This document shows positions 1 through 5,974 of a stretch of DNA of 23,775 nucleotides, piece by piece. How positions within the stretch are numbered: the stretch's first letter is position 1; the number at the start of each line of letters is the position of its first letter. The stretch spans positions 1-23,775 of the forward strand of contig JALSIU010000107.1 of assembly GCA_026989715.1 (NCBI GenBank), written 5' to 3'. This DNA is from Methylomonas sp. (GTDB lineage: Bacteria; Pseudomonadota; Gammaproteobacteria; Methylococcales; Methylomonadaceae). A program made the position numbers and the translations under genes. Under the pieces are notes generated by a model. That model searched no databases, was not told the DNA's origin, and was given only the letters and a program-made list of their open reading frames with translations.

Positions 1-101
1 CATCAAAAGAAAAGTTACGCCTAATAATAATGCTTTTGCCAGAACCAGATCCTGATATTAAAATAATTAAGCATCTATTTGATATTAAAACGATTAACTA
101 A
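1..101 (+). CDS. 3' tail of an unrecognised ORF, cut by the window edge
   Basis: An open frame enters from the left edge (first full codon at base 3) and stops at TAA 99-101. The visible tail is 32 residues, ending in HLFDIKTIN. I do not recognise a family. The tail is hydrophobic then charged (LRLIIMLLPEPDPDIKIIKHLF) and could be the C-terminus of a mobile-element or accessory protein, but that is a guess. It is on the opposite strand from the tRNA and the housekeeping cluster. Without upstream sequence it cannot be shown to be a real gene. Confidence 0.25.
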   Translation, partial: SKEKLRLIIMLLPEPDPDIKIIKHLFDIKTIN

Positions 102-224
102 AAATGTCATGTACAGAGCCAAGAAAGTTAAAGAAAAAGAAAAGACCATTGAGGAGTGGAGACAGTAATACTTATTTAATATTGGCGTAATTATCCATAG
201 TTGAATATGCGACCATATAAATAC

Positions 225-341
225 TTTTTTATGCCTGAAATTTTTGGCGTTGGTTGCAAGTATTACCAGTGGAAAATGAGTGTTTTATTTGCCCCTACCC
301 TAAAGACGTTTTCAGCTAGAGCGTTTTTCAGGCATAAAAAA
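225..341. repeat. 16-bp perfect inverted repeat flanking an 85-bp spacer
   Basis: The arm at 225-240 (TTTTTTATGCCTGAAA) and the arm at 326-341 (TTTCAGGCATAAAAAA) are exact reverse complements. The 85-bp interior has no convincing ORF. The right arm abuts the T-tract of the tRNA-Pro terminator. The arrangement resembles the ends of a very small non-autonomous element or a long-looped hairpin. No target duplication is visible, so I record it only as a repeat. Confidence 0.5.
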
Positions 342-366
342 AGGCTTGCATTTTCATGTAAACCTT
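335..366 (-). terminator. Rho-independent terminator of the tRNA-Pro gene
   Basis: On the minus strand, arms AAGGTTT (366-360) and AAGCCTT (347-341) pair over 7 bp with one G-T. The stem extends inward past one mismatch to a GAAA loop, and a run of T follows (plus-strand A run 336-342). It lies 9 bases downstream of the tRNA 3' end, where a tRNA terminator is expected. Confidence 0.75.
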
Positions 367-375
367 TGATTCAAT

Positions 376-452
376 TGGTCGGGACGATAGGATTTGAACC
401 TACGACCCCCACACCCCCAGTATGGTGCGCTACCAAACTGCGCTACGCCCCG
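376..452 (-). tRNA. tRNA-Pro, anticodon GGG
   Basis: The minus strand folds into a complete 77-nt tRNA. The acceptor stem CGGGGCG pairs with CGTCCCG (one G-T). The D arm is GCGC-AGTTTGGTA-GCGC. The anticodon stem CCATA/TGTGG encloses the loop CTGGGGG, which places GGG at positions 34-36. The T arm is GTAGG-TTCGAAT-CCTAT, and the 3' ACCA is encoded in the DNA. GGG reads proline codon CCC. A tRNA-Pro downstream of the merR-like gene of the pheST-ihfA cluster matches the Pseudomonas order. The overlapping plus-strand ORF at 201-509 is a chance frame. Confidence 0.96.
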
Positions 453-455
453 ACA

Positions 456-484
456 ATTAAGCTGATTATTCTTTTTGCAAACAA
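456..484 (-). promoter_or_regulatory. Possible sigma70 promoter of tRNA-Pro
   Basis: On the minus strand a -35-like TTGTTT (484-479) is separated by 17 bp from a -10-like CTTAAT (461-456). Initiation would fall at or just before the tRNA 5' end at 452. Both hexamers are imperfect, so read-through from the merR-like gene remains possible. Confidence 0.35.
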
Positions 485-507
485 TGAATATTTATTAGCC
501 AAAGAAT

Positions 508-540
508 AAGCCGACATAGTATATAACAACTACGCGGCTT
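508..540 (-). terminator. Hairpin downstream of the merR-like gene, probable terminator
   Basis: Arms AAGCCG (508-513) and CGGCTT (535-540) pair perfectly. An inner 6-bp stem (CATAGT/ACTACG, one G-T) continues after a single-base bulge and closes an 8-base loop. It lies 8 bases after the stop codon of the merR-like gene. On the minus strand the following sequence is only moderately T-rich (ATTCTTT), so termination may be partial. Confidence 0.45.
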
Positions 541-548
541 AGCAATCT

Positions 549-902
549 TTATTTGAGAATTTCCAAAATATCCTCTAATTCACCAATCATTTGATGAATA
601 ACTTGCTTGGTACGCCCAGAATCATCTTTAGCATCATCACTTTGCAAGTGCGCTCTAGCACCACCTATCGTATAGCCTTGCTCGTATAATAAAGCTCTAA
701 TTTGACGAATTAACATCACATCATTACGTTGGTAATAACGTCTATTACCACGCCGCTTAATAGGTTCTAGTTGCTCAAATTCCTGCTCCCAATATCTTAA
801 TACATGCGGCTTAACACCACATAAATCACTGACCTCACCGATTGCAAAATAGCGTTTTGCAGGTATCGCGGGTAATTCGTTATTATTACTTGGTTCCAGC
901 AT
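549..902 (-). CDS. MerR-family transcriptional regulator (ihfA-linked type)
   Basis: A 117-residue protein with an N-terminal MerR winged helix-turn-helix. YFAIGEVSDLCGVKPHVLRYWEQEF (about residues 18-42) is the recognition region, and the KRRGNRRYYQRNDV wing follows. The short C-terminal part (about residues 85-117) is helical and lacks the cysteines of metal-sensing MerR proteins, so the effector, if any, is unknown. The start is the Met at 902; MLEPSNNNELPAIPAKRYF matches the start I recall for the orthologous gene beside ihfA in Pseudomonas. The start lies inside the end of ihfA (17-bp overlap), which suggests translational coupling. It is the last gene of the thrS-to-ihfA series. The target genes are not known from sequence. 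Confidence 0.9.
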   Translation of the reverse strand: MLEPSNNNELPAIPAKRYFAIGEVSDLCGVKPHVLRYWEQEFEQLEPIKRRGNRRYYQRNDVMLIRQIRALLYEQGYTIGGARAHLQSDDAKDDSGRTKQVIHQMIGELEDILEILK

Positions 903-1182
903 AGGCTTCTACTCGTGTTTTTAACTTCTGACCGGTTCTAAAGGTGACGACCCTACGCGCGGTAATAGGAATTTCTTCACCTGTTTTTGGATTTCTTCCT
1001 GGGCGACTATTTTTATCTCTTAATTCAAACTTACCAAACCCGGAGATTTTTACTTGCTCACCCATTTCTAGTGACGCTTTAATTTCTTCAAAAAAAAGCT
1101 CAACCATTTCTTTCGCTTCACGCTTATTTAAACCAACTTCATTAAATAATCTTTCTGCGAAATCTGCTTTCGTTACTGCCAT
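886..1182 (-). CDS. ihfA: Integration host factor subunit alpha
   Basis: A 98-residue HU/IHF-fold protein that, paired with IhfB, bends DNA sharply at specific sites in replication, recombination and transcription. MAVTKADFAERLFNEVGLNKREAKEMVE forms the N-terminal dimerisation helices. KISGFGKFELRDKNSRPGRNPKTGEEIPI is the HU/IHF signature, with the beta-arm proline-containing segment near residues 60-72. The length is that of the family. It begins 5 bp after pheT and overlaps the merR-like gene, the usual pheST-ihfA arrangement of gammaproteobacteria. In E. coli, IHF represses this region autogenously; no clear IHF site could be identified here by eye. Confidence 0.97.
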   Translation of the reverse strand: MAVTKADFAERLFNEVGLNKREAKEMVELFFEEIKASLEMGEQVKISGFGKFELRDKNSRPGRNPKTGEEIPITARRVVTFRTGQKLKTRVEAYAGTK

Positions 1183-1187
1183 TTATT

Positions 1188-3560
1188 CTAATCTCTCAAT
1201 TTTGCACTTAATTTGTTAGCTAATGCATCTAACACTTTGTTAACTATAGCATCAATTTCGGTATCTGTAAGAGTTTGTGTTGCATCTTGCAAAATTAATG
1301 CTAACGCCACACTCTTATAACCTGGCTCAACCCCTTGCCCACGGTAGATATCGAATACTTTAACCTCTTTGATTAACGTTTGCTGACAGGCCGCAATACA
1401 CTCCTTAACGGCCTGAAAAGATACCTCTTCACGCATGAGTAGTGCTAAGTCGCGGCGTACTGATGGAAATTTTGATAGACTGCTAAAAGTAGGGACTGCG
1501 CGTGCCAACAATACAGCTTGCGATAGTTCAAATAAGAAGACATTGCTATCAAAACCGAGTTGCTTTTCTAGCGTGGGATGTAGCATACCAACCCAACCCA
1601 ATGCTTGCCCGTCAGCCGTTTTTATAACAGCACTTTGCCCAGGATGCAATGCACTGTGCTTTGCGGCAATAAACTGTACCGCACGCCCTGTTAGTGCGCA
1701 AATGGCTTCAACATCGGCTTTGATGTCATAGAAATCCACTTGACGCGTTTTACCCCCCCATTGCTCGGGCAAGACCAAACCAAGTGCTACGCCAGCCAGC
1801 ATTTTTTCTTGGCTGTTGGCATCTGTACCTAAAAAGCGTTGTCCAGCTTCAAACAAGCGCACTCGCGTCTGCTGACGCTTGGTATTATAGGCCGCCGCTT
1901 GCAATAAACCGCACCATAGCGTTGTACGCATAACGGCAAGTTCAGACGAGATGGGGTTTTGTAATTTTATATAGCTATCATGAGGAACAAGACTTTTTTG
2001 CAACGCTTCATCAACAAAACTGTAAGTAATCGCTTCTTGAAAATCACGCGCCACCAATAAATCTTTTATTTGATCTATGCCTAAAACCGCCTCTGGTGCT
2101 TGGCTTAATGCTGAGCGCATCAGTAAGCTACTTTGCGGTAAATTATTATAGCCATAGACACGCCCTAGCTCTTCGATTAAATCGGCTTCAATGGCAATAT
2201 CAAAGCGAAATCCCGGCGGTGTCACTTGCCAAACCTCTGCCTCTTTAACAAACCGCATCCCTAAGCGTTGCAAAATGCCTTCAACTTCGGTGGCGGCCAA
2301 CTCTACACCTAAAATACGTTTGATTCTTTGTTGGCGCAACGGCACTACCGCACGTTTAGGCAAATGCTCCGTCGCTACCGCCTCTGTCACGGGGCCGGCC
2401 TGACCACCCGCTATCTCGATAATAAGTTGCGTTGCGCGCTCAATAGCACGTTGTTGTAGCTCAGGATCAACACCACGCTCAAAACGATGTGATGAATCCG
2501 TATGTAGACCATAATGCCTGGCTTTGCCCATCATAAAACTGGGGTTAAAAAAAGCGCATTCCAAGAAAATATCTTGACTGCTATCAGAGACCGCCGAGTC
2601 ACTACCCCCCATTACGCCGGCAAGAGCTAAGGCTTTATCCGCATCGGCAATCACTAATGTGTCACTATTGCATTGAATATCTTGCTCGTTTAACAAGCTG
2701 AGTTTTTCATCAGCCTGTGCCATGCGCACTTCAATACCACCTGATAATTTAGCCGCATCAAAAGCATGCAGTGGCTGGCCTAATTCCAATAAGACGTAGT
2801 TGGTCACATCCACAACCGGCCCGAGACTTCTTAAGCCGGAACGACGTAGACGCTCTTGCATCCATAGCGGCGTTTCTGCCTTAACATCCACCCCTTTAAT
2901 TAAACGCCCTAAATAAAGTGGGCAGGCGGAAGGCGCACTGATTTTTACATCCAATACATCTTGATGTGCAATAACTATCGGAGCAACCACAGGCACTTCA
3001 AAATCCATTTCATTCAATAATGCAACTTCACGCGCAACGCCCTCGATACTTAAGCAATCTGCCCTATTGGGGGTTAAATCTACCTCAATCATTTGATCAT
3101 TTAAGGCAAGATAATCCCGAATGTCCGTCCCCACCGGGGCATCTGTCGCCAGTTCCATTAAACCATCGGCATCATCTGCCAGACCGAGTTCTTTTTCGGA
3201 ACAAAGCATACCAAAAGATGGCTCACCGCGTAATTTGGATTTTTTAATTTTAAAATCGCCCGGCAATACCGCACCAATTAAAGCCGCAGGTATTTTTAAG
3301 CCTGCGCGTACATTGCTGGCACCACATACAATTTGTAGCGGCTCTTCTGTACCAACATTGACGCTACAAATTCTTAATTTATCGGCATTAGGGTGCGCAA
3401 TCACCGAGAGTACTTGCCCAACCACAACGCCGCTAAATTCGGCTGCCGCAGGTGTTACCGAATCCACTTCCAGCCCTGCCATCGTTAATTGCTCAACTAA
3501 TGCCGCCGTATCAATGGCAGGGTTTACTAATTCTCTTAACCAAGCTTCACTAAATTGCAT
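1188..3560 (-). CDS. pheT: Phenylalanine--tRNA ligase beta subunit
   Basis: A 790-residue subunit of the (alpha-beta)2 PheRS that attaches phenylalanine to tRNA-Phe. Domains in order: an N-terminal EMAP/tRNA-binding OB fold (about 40-148, including HPNADKLRICSVNVG), the B3/B4 editing domain (about 210-385), the B5 domain (about 400-470), a degenerate class II core, and a C-terminal ferredoxin-like anticodon-binding domain (about 696-790, starting near FSSLSKFPSVRRDLAL). Length and domain order are normal. The start is the Met at 3560 in MQFSEAWLRELVNP, the usual PheT N-terminus. It is 16 bp after pheS and 5 bp before ihfA, so the three genes are almost certainly cotranscribed. Confidence 0.97.
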   Translation of the reverse strand: MQFSEAWLRELVNPAIDTAALVEQLTMAGLEVDSVTPAAAEFSGVVVGQVLSVIAHPNADKLRICSVNVGTEEPLQIVCGASNVRAGLKIPAALIGAVLPGDFKIKKSKLRGEPSFGMLCSEKELGLADDADGLMELATDAPVGTDIRDYLALNDQMIEVDLTPNRADCLSIEGVAREVALLNEMDFEVPVVAPIVIAHQDVLDVKISAPSACPLYLGRLIKGVDVKAETPLWMQERLRRSGLRSLGPVVDVTNYVLLELGQPLHAFDAAKLSGGIEVRMAQADEKLSLLNEQDIQCNSDTLVIADADKALALAGVMGGSDSAVSDSSQDIFLECAFFNPSFMMGKARHYGLHTDSSHRFERGVDPELQQRAIERATQLIIEIAGGQAGPVTEAVATEHLPKRAVVPLRQQRIKRILGVELAATEVEGILQRLGMRFVKEAEVWQVTPPGFRFDIAIEADLIEELGRVYGYNNLPQSSLLMRSALSQAPEAVLGIDQIKDLLVARDFQEAITYSFVDEALQKSLVPHDSYIKLQNPISSELAVMRTTLWCGLLQAAAYNTKRQQTRVRLFEAGQRFLGTDANSQEKMLAGVALGLVLPEQWGGKTRQVDFYDIKADVEAICALTGRAVQFIAAKHSALHPGQSAVIKTADGQALGWVGMLHPTLEKQLGFDSNVFLFELSQAVLLARAVPTFSSLSKFPSVRRDLALLMREEVSFQAVKECIAACQQTLIKEVKVFDIYRGQGVEPGYKSVALALILQDATQTLTDTEIDAIVNKVLDALANKLSAKLRD

Positions 3561-3576
3561 GATATTTACCTAATCC

Positions 3577-4596
3577 TTAATTAAATTGCTCAAGAAATGT
3601 CAAATCATTTTCAAAAAACAATCGCAAATCATTGATGCCATAACGCAACATAGCGAGTCGCTCAACTCCCATACCAAAAGCAAAGCCGGTAAAGGCTTCC
3701 GTATCAATATTGACAGCATGAAAGACTTCAGGATGAATCATGCCACAGCCCATCACTTCCAACCAGCCGGTATGACTACACACTCGACAACCTTTACCGT
3801 CACACATCACGCATTCAATATCGACCTCTGCCGAGGGTTCGGTAAAAGGAAAGTAGGATGGCCTAAAGCGCACTTGAATATCTTTTTCAAAAAAGGCGCG
3901 TAAAAATTCATATACCACTCCTTTTAAATCAGCAAAACTGACATTTTCATCTACTAAAAAACCTTCAACCTGATGAAACATGGGGGTATGCGTCACATCC
4001 GAATCACAACGATACACTCGCCCAGGTGCAATCACTTTTAATGGGGGCTGGTATTTTTCCATAGAACGCACTTGTACGGGCGATGTGTGGGTTCTTAACA
4101 AGGTATGCGCATCAAAATAAAATGTATCATGCATCGCCCGTGCAGGATGGTGCGAGGGAATATTTAAAGCCTCGAAGTTGTGATAGTCATCTTCAATTTC
4201 CGGCCCTTCTTCAACTTTAAAACCCACACTGGAAAATATTTTAGCTATACGCCTTAGCGTTAGTGTGACAGGGTGAAGACCTGCAACAGCTTGCCCTCTG
4301 CCCGGCAAGGTAACATCAATTGTTTCACTTGCTAAACGCGCATCTAATTCAGCTTGTTGTAACGTATTTTTGCGTGCTTCCAAAGTTTTTTGGAATTCAG
4401 CTTTAACTGCATTGATGGCTTGGCCGGCAGTTCGTCTTTGTTCGGGCTCAAGTTTGCCGAGTTCTTTCATCTGTAAGGTAAACGCTCCTTTTTTACCCAG
4501 ATATTGCACACGGATCTGATCTAATGCTTGTAAATCATTGGCTGCTGCAAGCGCTTGTATGGCTTGTGCAAGAATTTCTTCGAGGGTGGTTGACAC
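3577..4596 (-). CDS. pheS: Phenylalanine--tRNA ligase alpha subunit (GTG start)
   Basis: A 339-residue catalytic subunit of PheRS. The N-terminal coiled coil (about 1-90) contacts tRNA. The class II core follows, with motif 2 around GRVYRCDSDVTHTPMFHQVEG (192-212) and motif 3 at GFAFGMGVERLAMLRYG (304-320). Residues 262-273 (CVMCDGKGCRVC) form a four-cysteine insert absent from E. coli PheS but, as I recall, present in other proteobacteria; it probably binds a metal. The start codon is GTG at 4596-4594. An in-frame TGA two codons upstream excludes any longer form, and the next Met (residue 43) would remove conserved sequence. No strong Shine-Dalgarno sequence is visible. A terminator hairpin lies 47 bp upstream. 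Confidence 0.96.
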   Translation of the reverse strand: MSTTLEEILAQAIQALAAANDLQALDQIRVQYLGKKGAFTLQMKELGKLEPEQRRTAGQAINAVKAEFQKTLEARKNTLQQAELDARLASETIDVTLPGRGQAVAGLHPVTLTLRRIAKIFSSVGFKVEEGPEIEDDYHNFEALNIPSHHPARAMHDTFYFDAHTLLRTHTSPVQVRSMEKYQPPLKVIAPGRVYRCDSDVTHTPMFHQVEGFLVDENVSFADLKGVVYEFLRAFFEKDIQVRFRPSYFPFTEPSAEVDIECVMCDGKGCRVCSHTGWLEVMGCGMIHPEVFHAVNIDTEAFTGFAFGMGVERLAMLRYGINDLRLFFENDLTFLEQFN

Positions 4597-4642
4597 GGCT
4601 CAGTTCGCTTTTGTTTAAATGAAACACACAGAAAGTTATGGC

Positions 4643-4670
4643 AAAAAAAAGGGCTGTAGCAGCCCTTTTT
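4643..4670 (-). terminator. Intrinsic terminator/attenuator between rplT and pheS
   Basis: A perfect 6-bp stem, GGGCTG-TAG-CAGCCC (4651-4665), is flanked by A8 on the left and T5 on the right. On the minus strand it ends in eight T, which makes a good intrinsic terminator. It sits after the rplT stop and before pheS, the position of the pheM attenuator in E. coli. No Phe-rich leader peptide precedes it, so it is either a simple partial terminator or is controlled in another way. Confidence 0.75.
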
Positions 4671-4703
4671 CCAATCCTTTCCCCTTAGAGGAATACTAAA
4701 AAT

Positions 4704-4709
4704 AGTATA
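4704..4709 (-). promoter_or_regulatory. -10-like TATACT box at the rplT stop codon
   Basis: A minus-strand TATACT lies 3 bp past the rplT stop and could start a short pheST transcript. No convincing -35 hexamer is found 16-18 bp upstream, inside the rplT end. It is noted only because it precedes the terminator at 4643-4670 and would make that hairpin part of a pheS leader. Confidence 0.25.
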
Positions 4710-4712
4710 CTC

Positions 4713-5075
4713 TTAACGTGGACTTTGATTTGCTTTAGCAATTTCAGCAATCGCGGCAAAACCATCCATATCATGGACAGCAATATCCGCTAGTACTTTA
4801 CGGTCAATGGCGACATTTGCTTTTGTCAAACCATTAATCAAACGGCTGTATGAAATATCACACATACGTGCCGCCGCATTGATACGCACAATCCATAAAG
4901 CACGAAAAGTACGTTTTTTCTGCTTACGGTCACGATAAGCATATTGACCGGCTTTAATAACCGCTTGCTTAGCAACACGATAAACACGACTACGGGCTCC
5001 GTAGTAGCCTTTCGCTTGCTTTAGAATTTTTTTATGTCTTGCTCTGGCTGTTACACCACGTTTTACTCTGGCCAT
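4713..5075 (-). CDS. rplT: 50S ribosomal protein L20
   Basis: A 120-residue, very basic protein that binds 23S rRNA early in large-subunit assembly. The N-terminal extension MARVKRGVTARARHKKILKQAKGYYGARSRVYR, the YAYRDRKQKKRTFRALWIVRINAA segment and the C-terminal globular part (ISYSRLINGL...) are all characteristic. The length is close to the usual 118. It starts 14 bp after rpmI. In E. coli, L20 also represses the rpmI-rplT mRNA. In this window the gene ends just before a terminator, so it is likely the last gene of a thrS-infC-rpmI-rplT unit, with partial read-through into pheST. Confidence 0.97.
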   Translation of the reverse strand: MARVKRGVTARARHKKILKQAKGYYGARSRVYRVAKQAVIKAGQYAYRDRKQKKRTFRALWIVRINAAARMCDISYSRLINGLTKANVAIDRKVLADIAVHDMDGFAAIAEIAKANQSPR

Positions 5076-5089
5076 TTTATTTTCCTAAA

Positions 5090-5287
5090 TTAACTATAAG
5101 GCAACATACGTGCAGTCATACGCACATCTGCTTGATGAAGCGTTGCAGCTTTACGCAACTGTCTTTTTCTTTTAGTCGATTTTTTAGTCAAAATATGGCG
5201 ACGGTGTGACTGTCCACACTTAAAACTACCAGTACCGGTACGCTTAAAACGTTTTGCAGCACCGCTATGGGTTTTAATTTTTGGCAT
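5090..5287 (-). CDS. rpmI: 50S ribosomal protein L35
   Basis: A 65-residue basic protein of the large ribosomal subunit. It begins MPKIKTHSGAAKRFKRTGTGSFK and ends with the RMLPYS tail, both typical. The open frame extends 20 codons further upstream, but that extension is hydrophobic and unlike any L35. The chosen ATG (5287) has a GGAGA Shine-Dalgarno 7 bases upstream, and the resulting length is exactly that of the family. It lies between infC (138 bp upstream) and rplT (14 bp downstream), the conserved order. Its translation is coupled to L20 control in E. coli; a similar arrangement is possible here. Confidence 0.96.
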   Translation of the reverse strand: MPKIKTHSGAAKRFKRTGTGSFKCGQSHRRHILTKKSTKRKRQLRKAATLHQADVRMTARMLPYS

Positions 5288-5375
5288 TTGTTTTCTCCAA
5301 ATAATATAAAAATAACACATCCCTGATATAAAAACCCGACAAGGCAAAATGCAAGGGCCCGGCCGAATTGATAAA

Positions 5376-5395
5376 ACTACTCTTCCAACAGTAGT
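5376..5395 (-). promoter_or_regulatory. Hairpin in the infC-rpmI intergenic region, possible L20 control element
   Basis: The 138-bp gap between infC and rpmI (5288-5426) is the longest within this operon. It holds a perfect 6-bp stem (ACTACT/AGTAGT, 8-base loop), followed toward rpmI by a GC-rich patch near 5354-5364 (plus strand AAGGGCCCGGC). In E. coli this interval contains the L20 translational operator. I cannot show that this RNA mimics the L20 site of 23S rRNA, so the link rests on position. Confidence 0.3.
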
Positions 5396-5426
5396 AAACT
5401 TTACAAAAAATAAACAGCTAAAAGCC

Positions 5427-5951
5427 TTATTTTTTCTTTTTAGGTCCTAAGACCATTACCATTTGACGACCTTCCATTTTCGGAAATTGCTCAACGGTCG
5501 CTAACTCTTCCAAATCTTTTTCAACACGTTTCAGCAAATTCATGCCAATTTCTCTATGCGCCATTTCTCTACCCCGAAAACGCACGGTAATTTTGGTTTT
5601 ATTACCTTCTGTCAGGAATTTGATTAAGTTACGCAGTTTAACGTTGTAATCACCAATATCTGTTCCAGGGCGAAATTTAATCTCTTTAACCTGAATCTGT
5701 TTTTGTTTTTTCTTGGCTATTTGCAATTTTTTATTCTGGTCGAATAAAAATTTACCATAGTCCATAATTTTACAAACGGGAGGATCCGCATTTGGCGAAA
5801 CCTCAACCAAATCCATATTTGCATCAGAAGCCATACGCTTTGCGTCACTCAGTGACATAATGCCACCCTGCCCTTCCGGCAAACCTGTTAATCTGACACG
5901 TCGTGCTGTGATATCATCATTCAAACGTGTTGCATCTTTTTTAGAAGCGAT
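5427..5951 (-). CDS. infC: Translation initiation factor IF-3, probable ATC start
   Basis: IF-3 keeps the 30S subunit free and checks the start codon and initiator tRNA. The IF3-N domain (ITARRVRLTGLPEGQGG, then DLVEVSPNADPPVCKIMDYGKFLF), the lysine-rich linker (KKKQKQIQVKEIKFRPG) and the IF3-C domain (RFRGREMAHREIGM, then EGRQMVMVLGPKKKK) are complete. A TTG at 5924 would give 165 residues, but the frame continues upstream to an ATC at 5951-5949 that reads ATC-GCT-TCT-AAA-AAA. A G-rich GGGGG tract lies 8 bases ahead of it. That start gives 174 residues, nearer the family length. Gammaproteobacterial infC uses rare ATT/ATC/ATA-type starts so that IF-3 limits its own synthesis. The gap to thrS is 23 bp. 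Confidence 0.93.
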   Translation of the reverse strand: MASKKDATRLNDDITARRVRLTGLPEGQGGIMSLSDAKRMASDANMDLVEVSPNADPPVCKIMDYGKFLFDQNKKLQIAKKKQKQIQVKEIKFRPGTDIGDYNVKLRNLIKFLTEGNKTKITVRFRGREMAHREIGMNLLKRVEKDLEELATVEQFPKMEGRQMVMVLGPKKKK

Positions 5952-5974
5952 ACTCTTTTCCCCCAGTTACTAAA

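Noticed and set aside
104..190. Short ORF (28 codons, Lys/Arg rich) just after the partial ORF at the left edge
   Set aside because: No Shine-Dalgarno, no recognisable similarity, and too short to distinguish from chance.
201..509. Plus-strand ORF of 102 codons
   Set aside because: It runs straight through the antisense of the complete tRNA-Pro gene and the inverted repeat, and shows no protein family pattern.
5288..5347. 20-residue extension of L35
   Set aside because: It is unlike any L35 N-terminus; the internal ATG has GGAGA and gives the exact family length.
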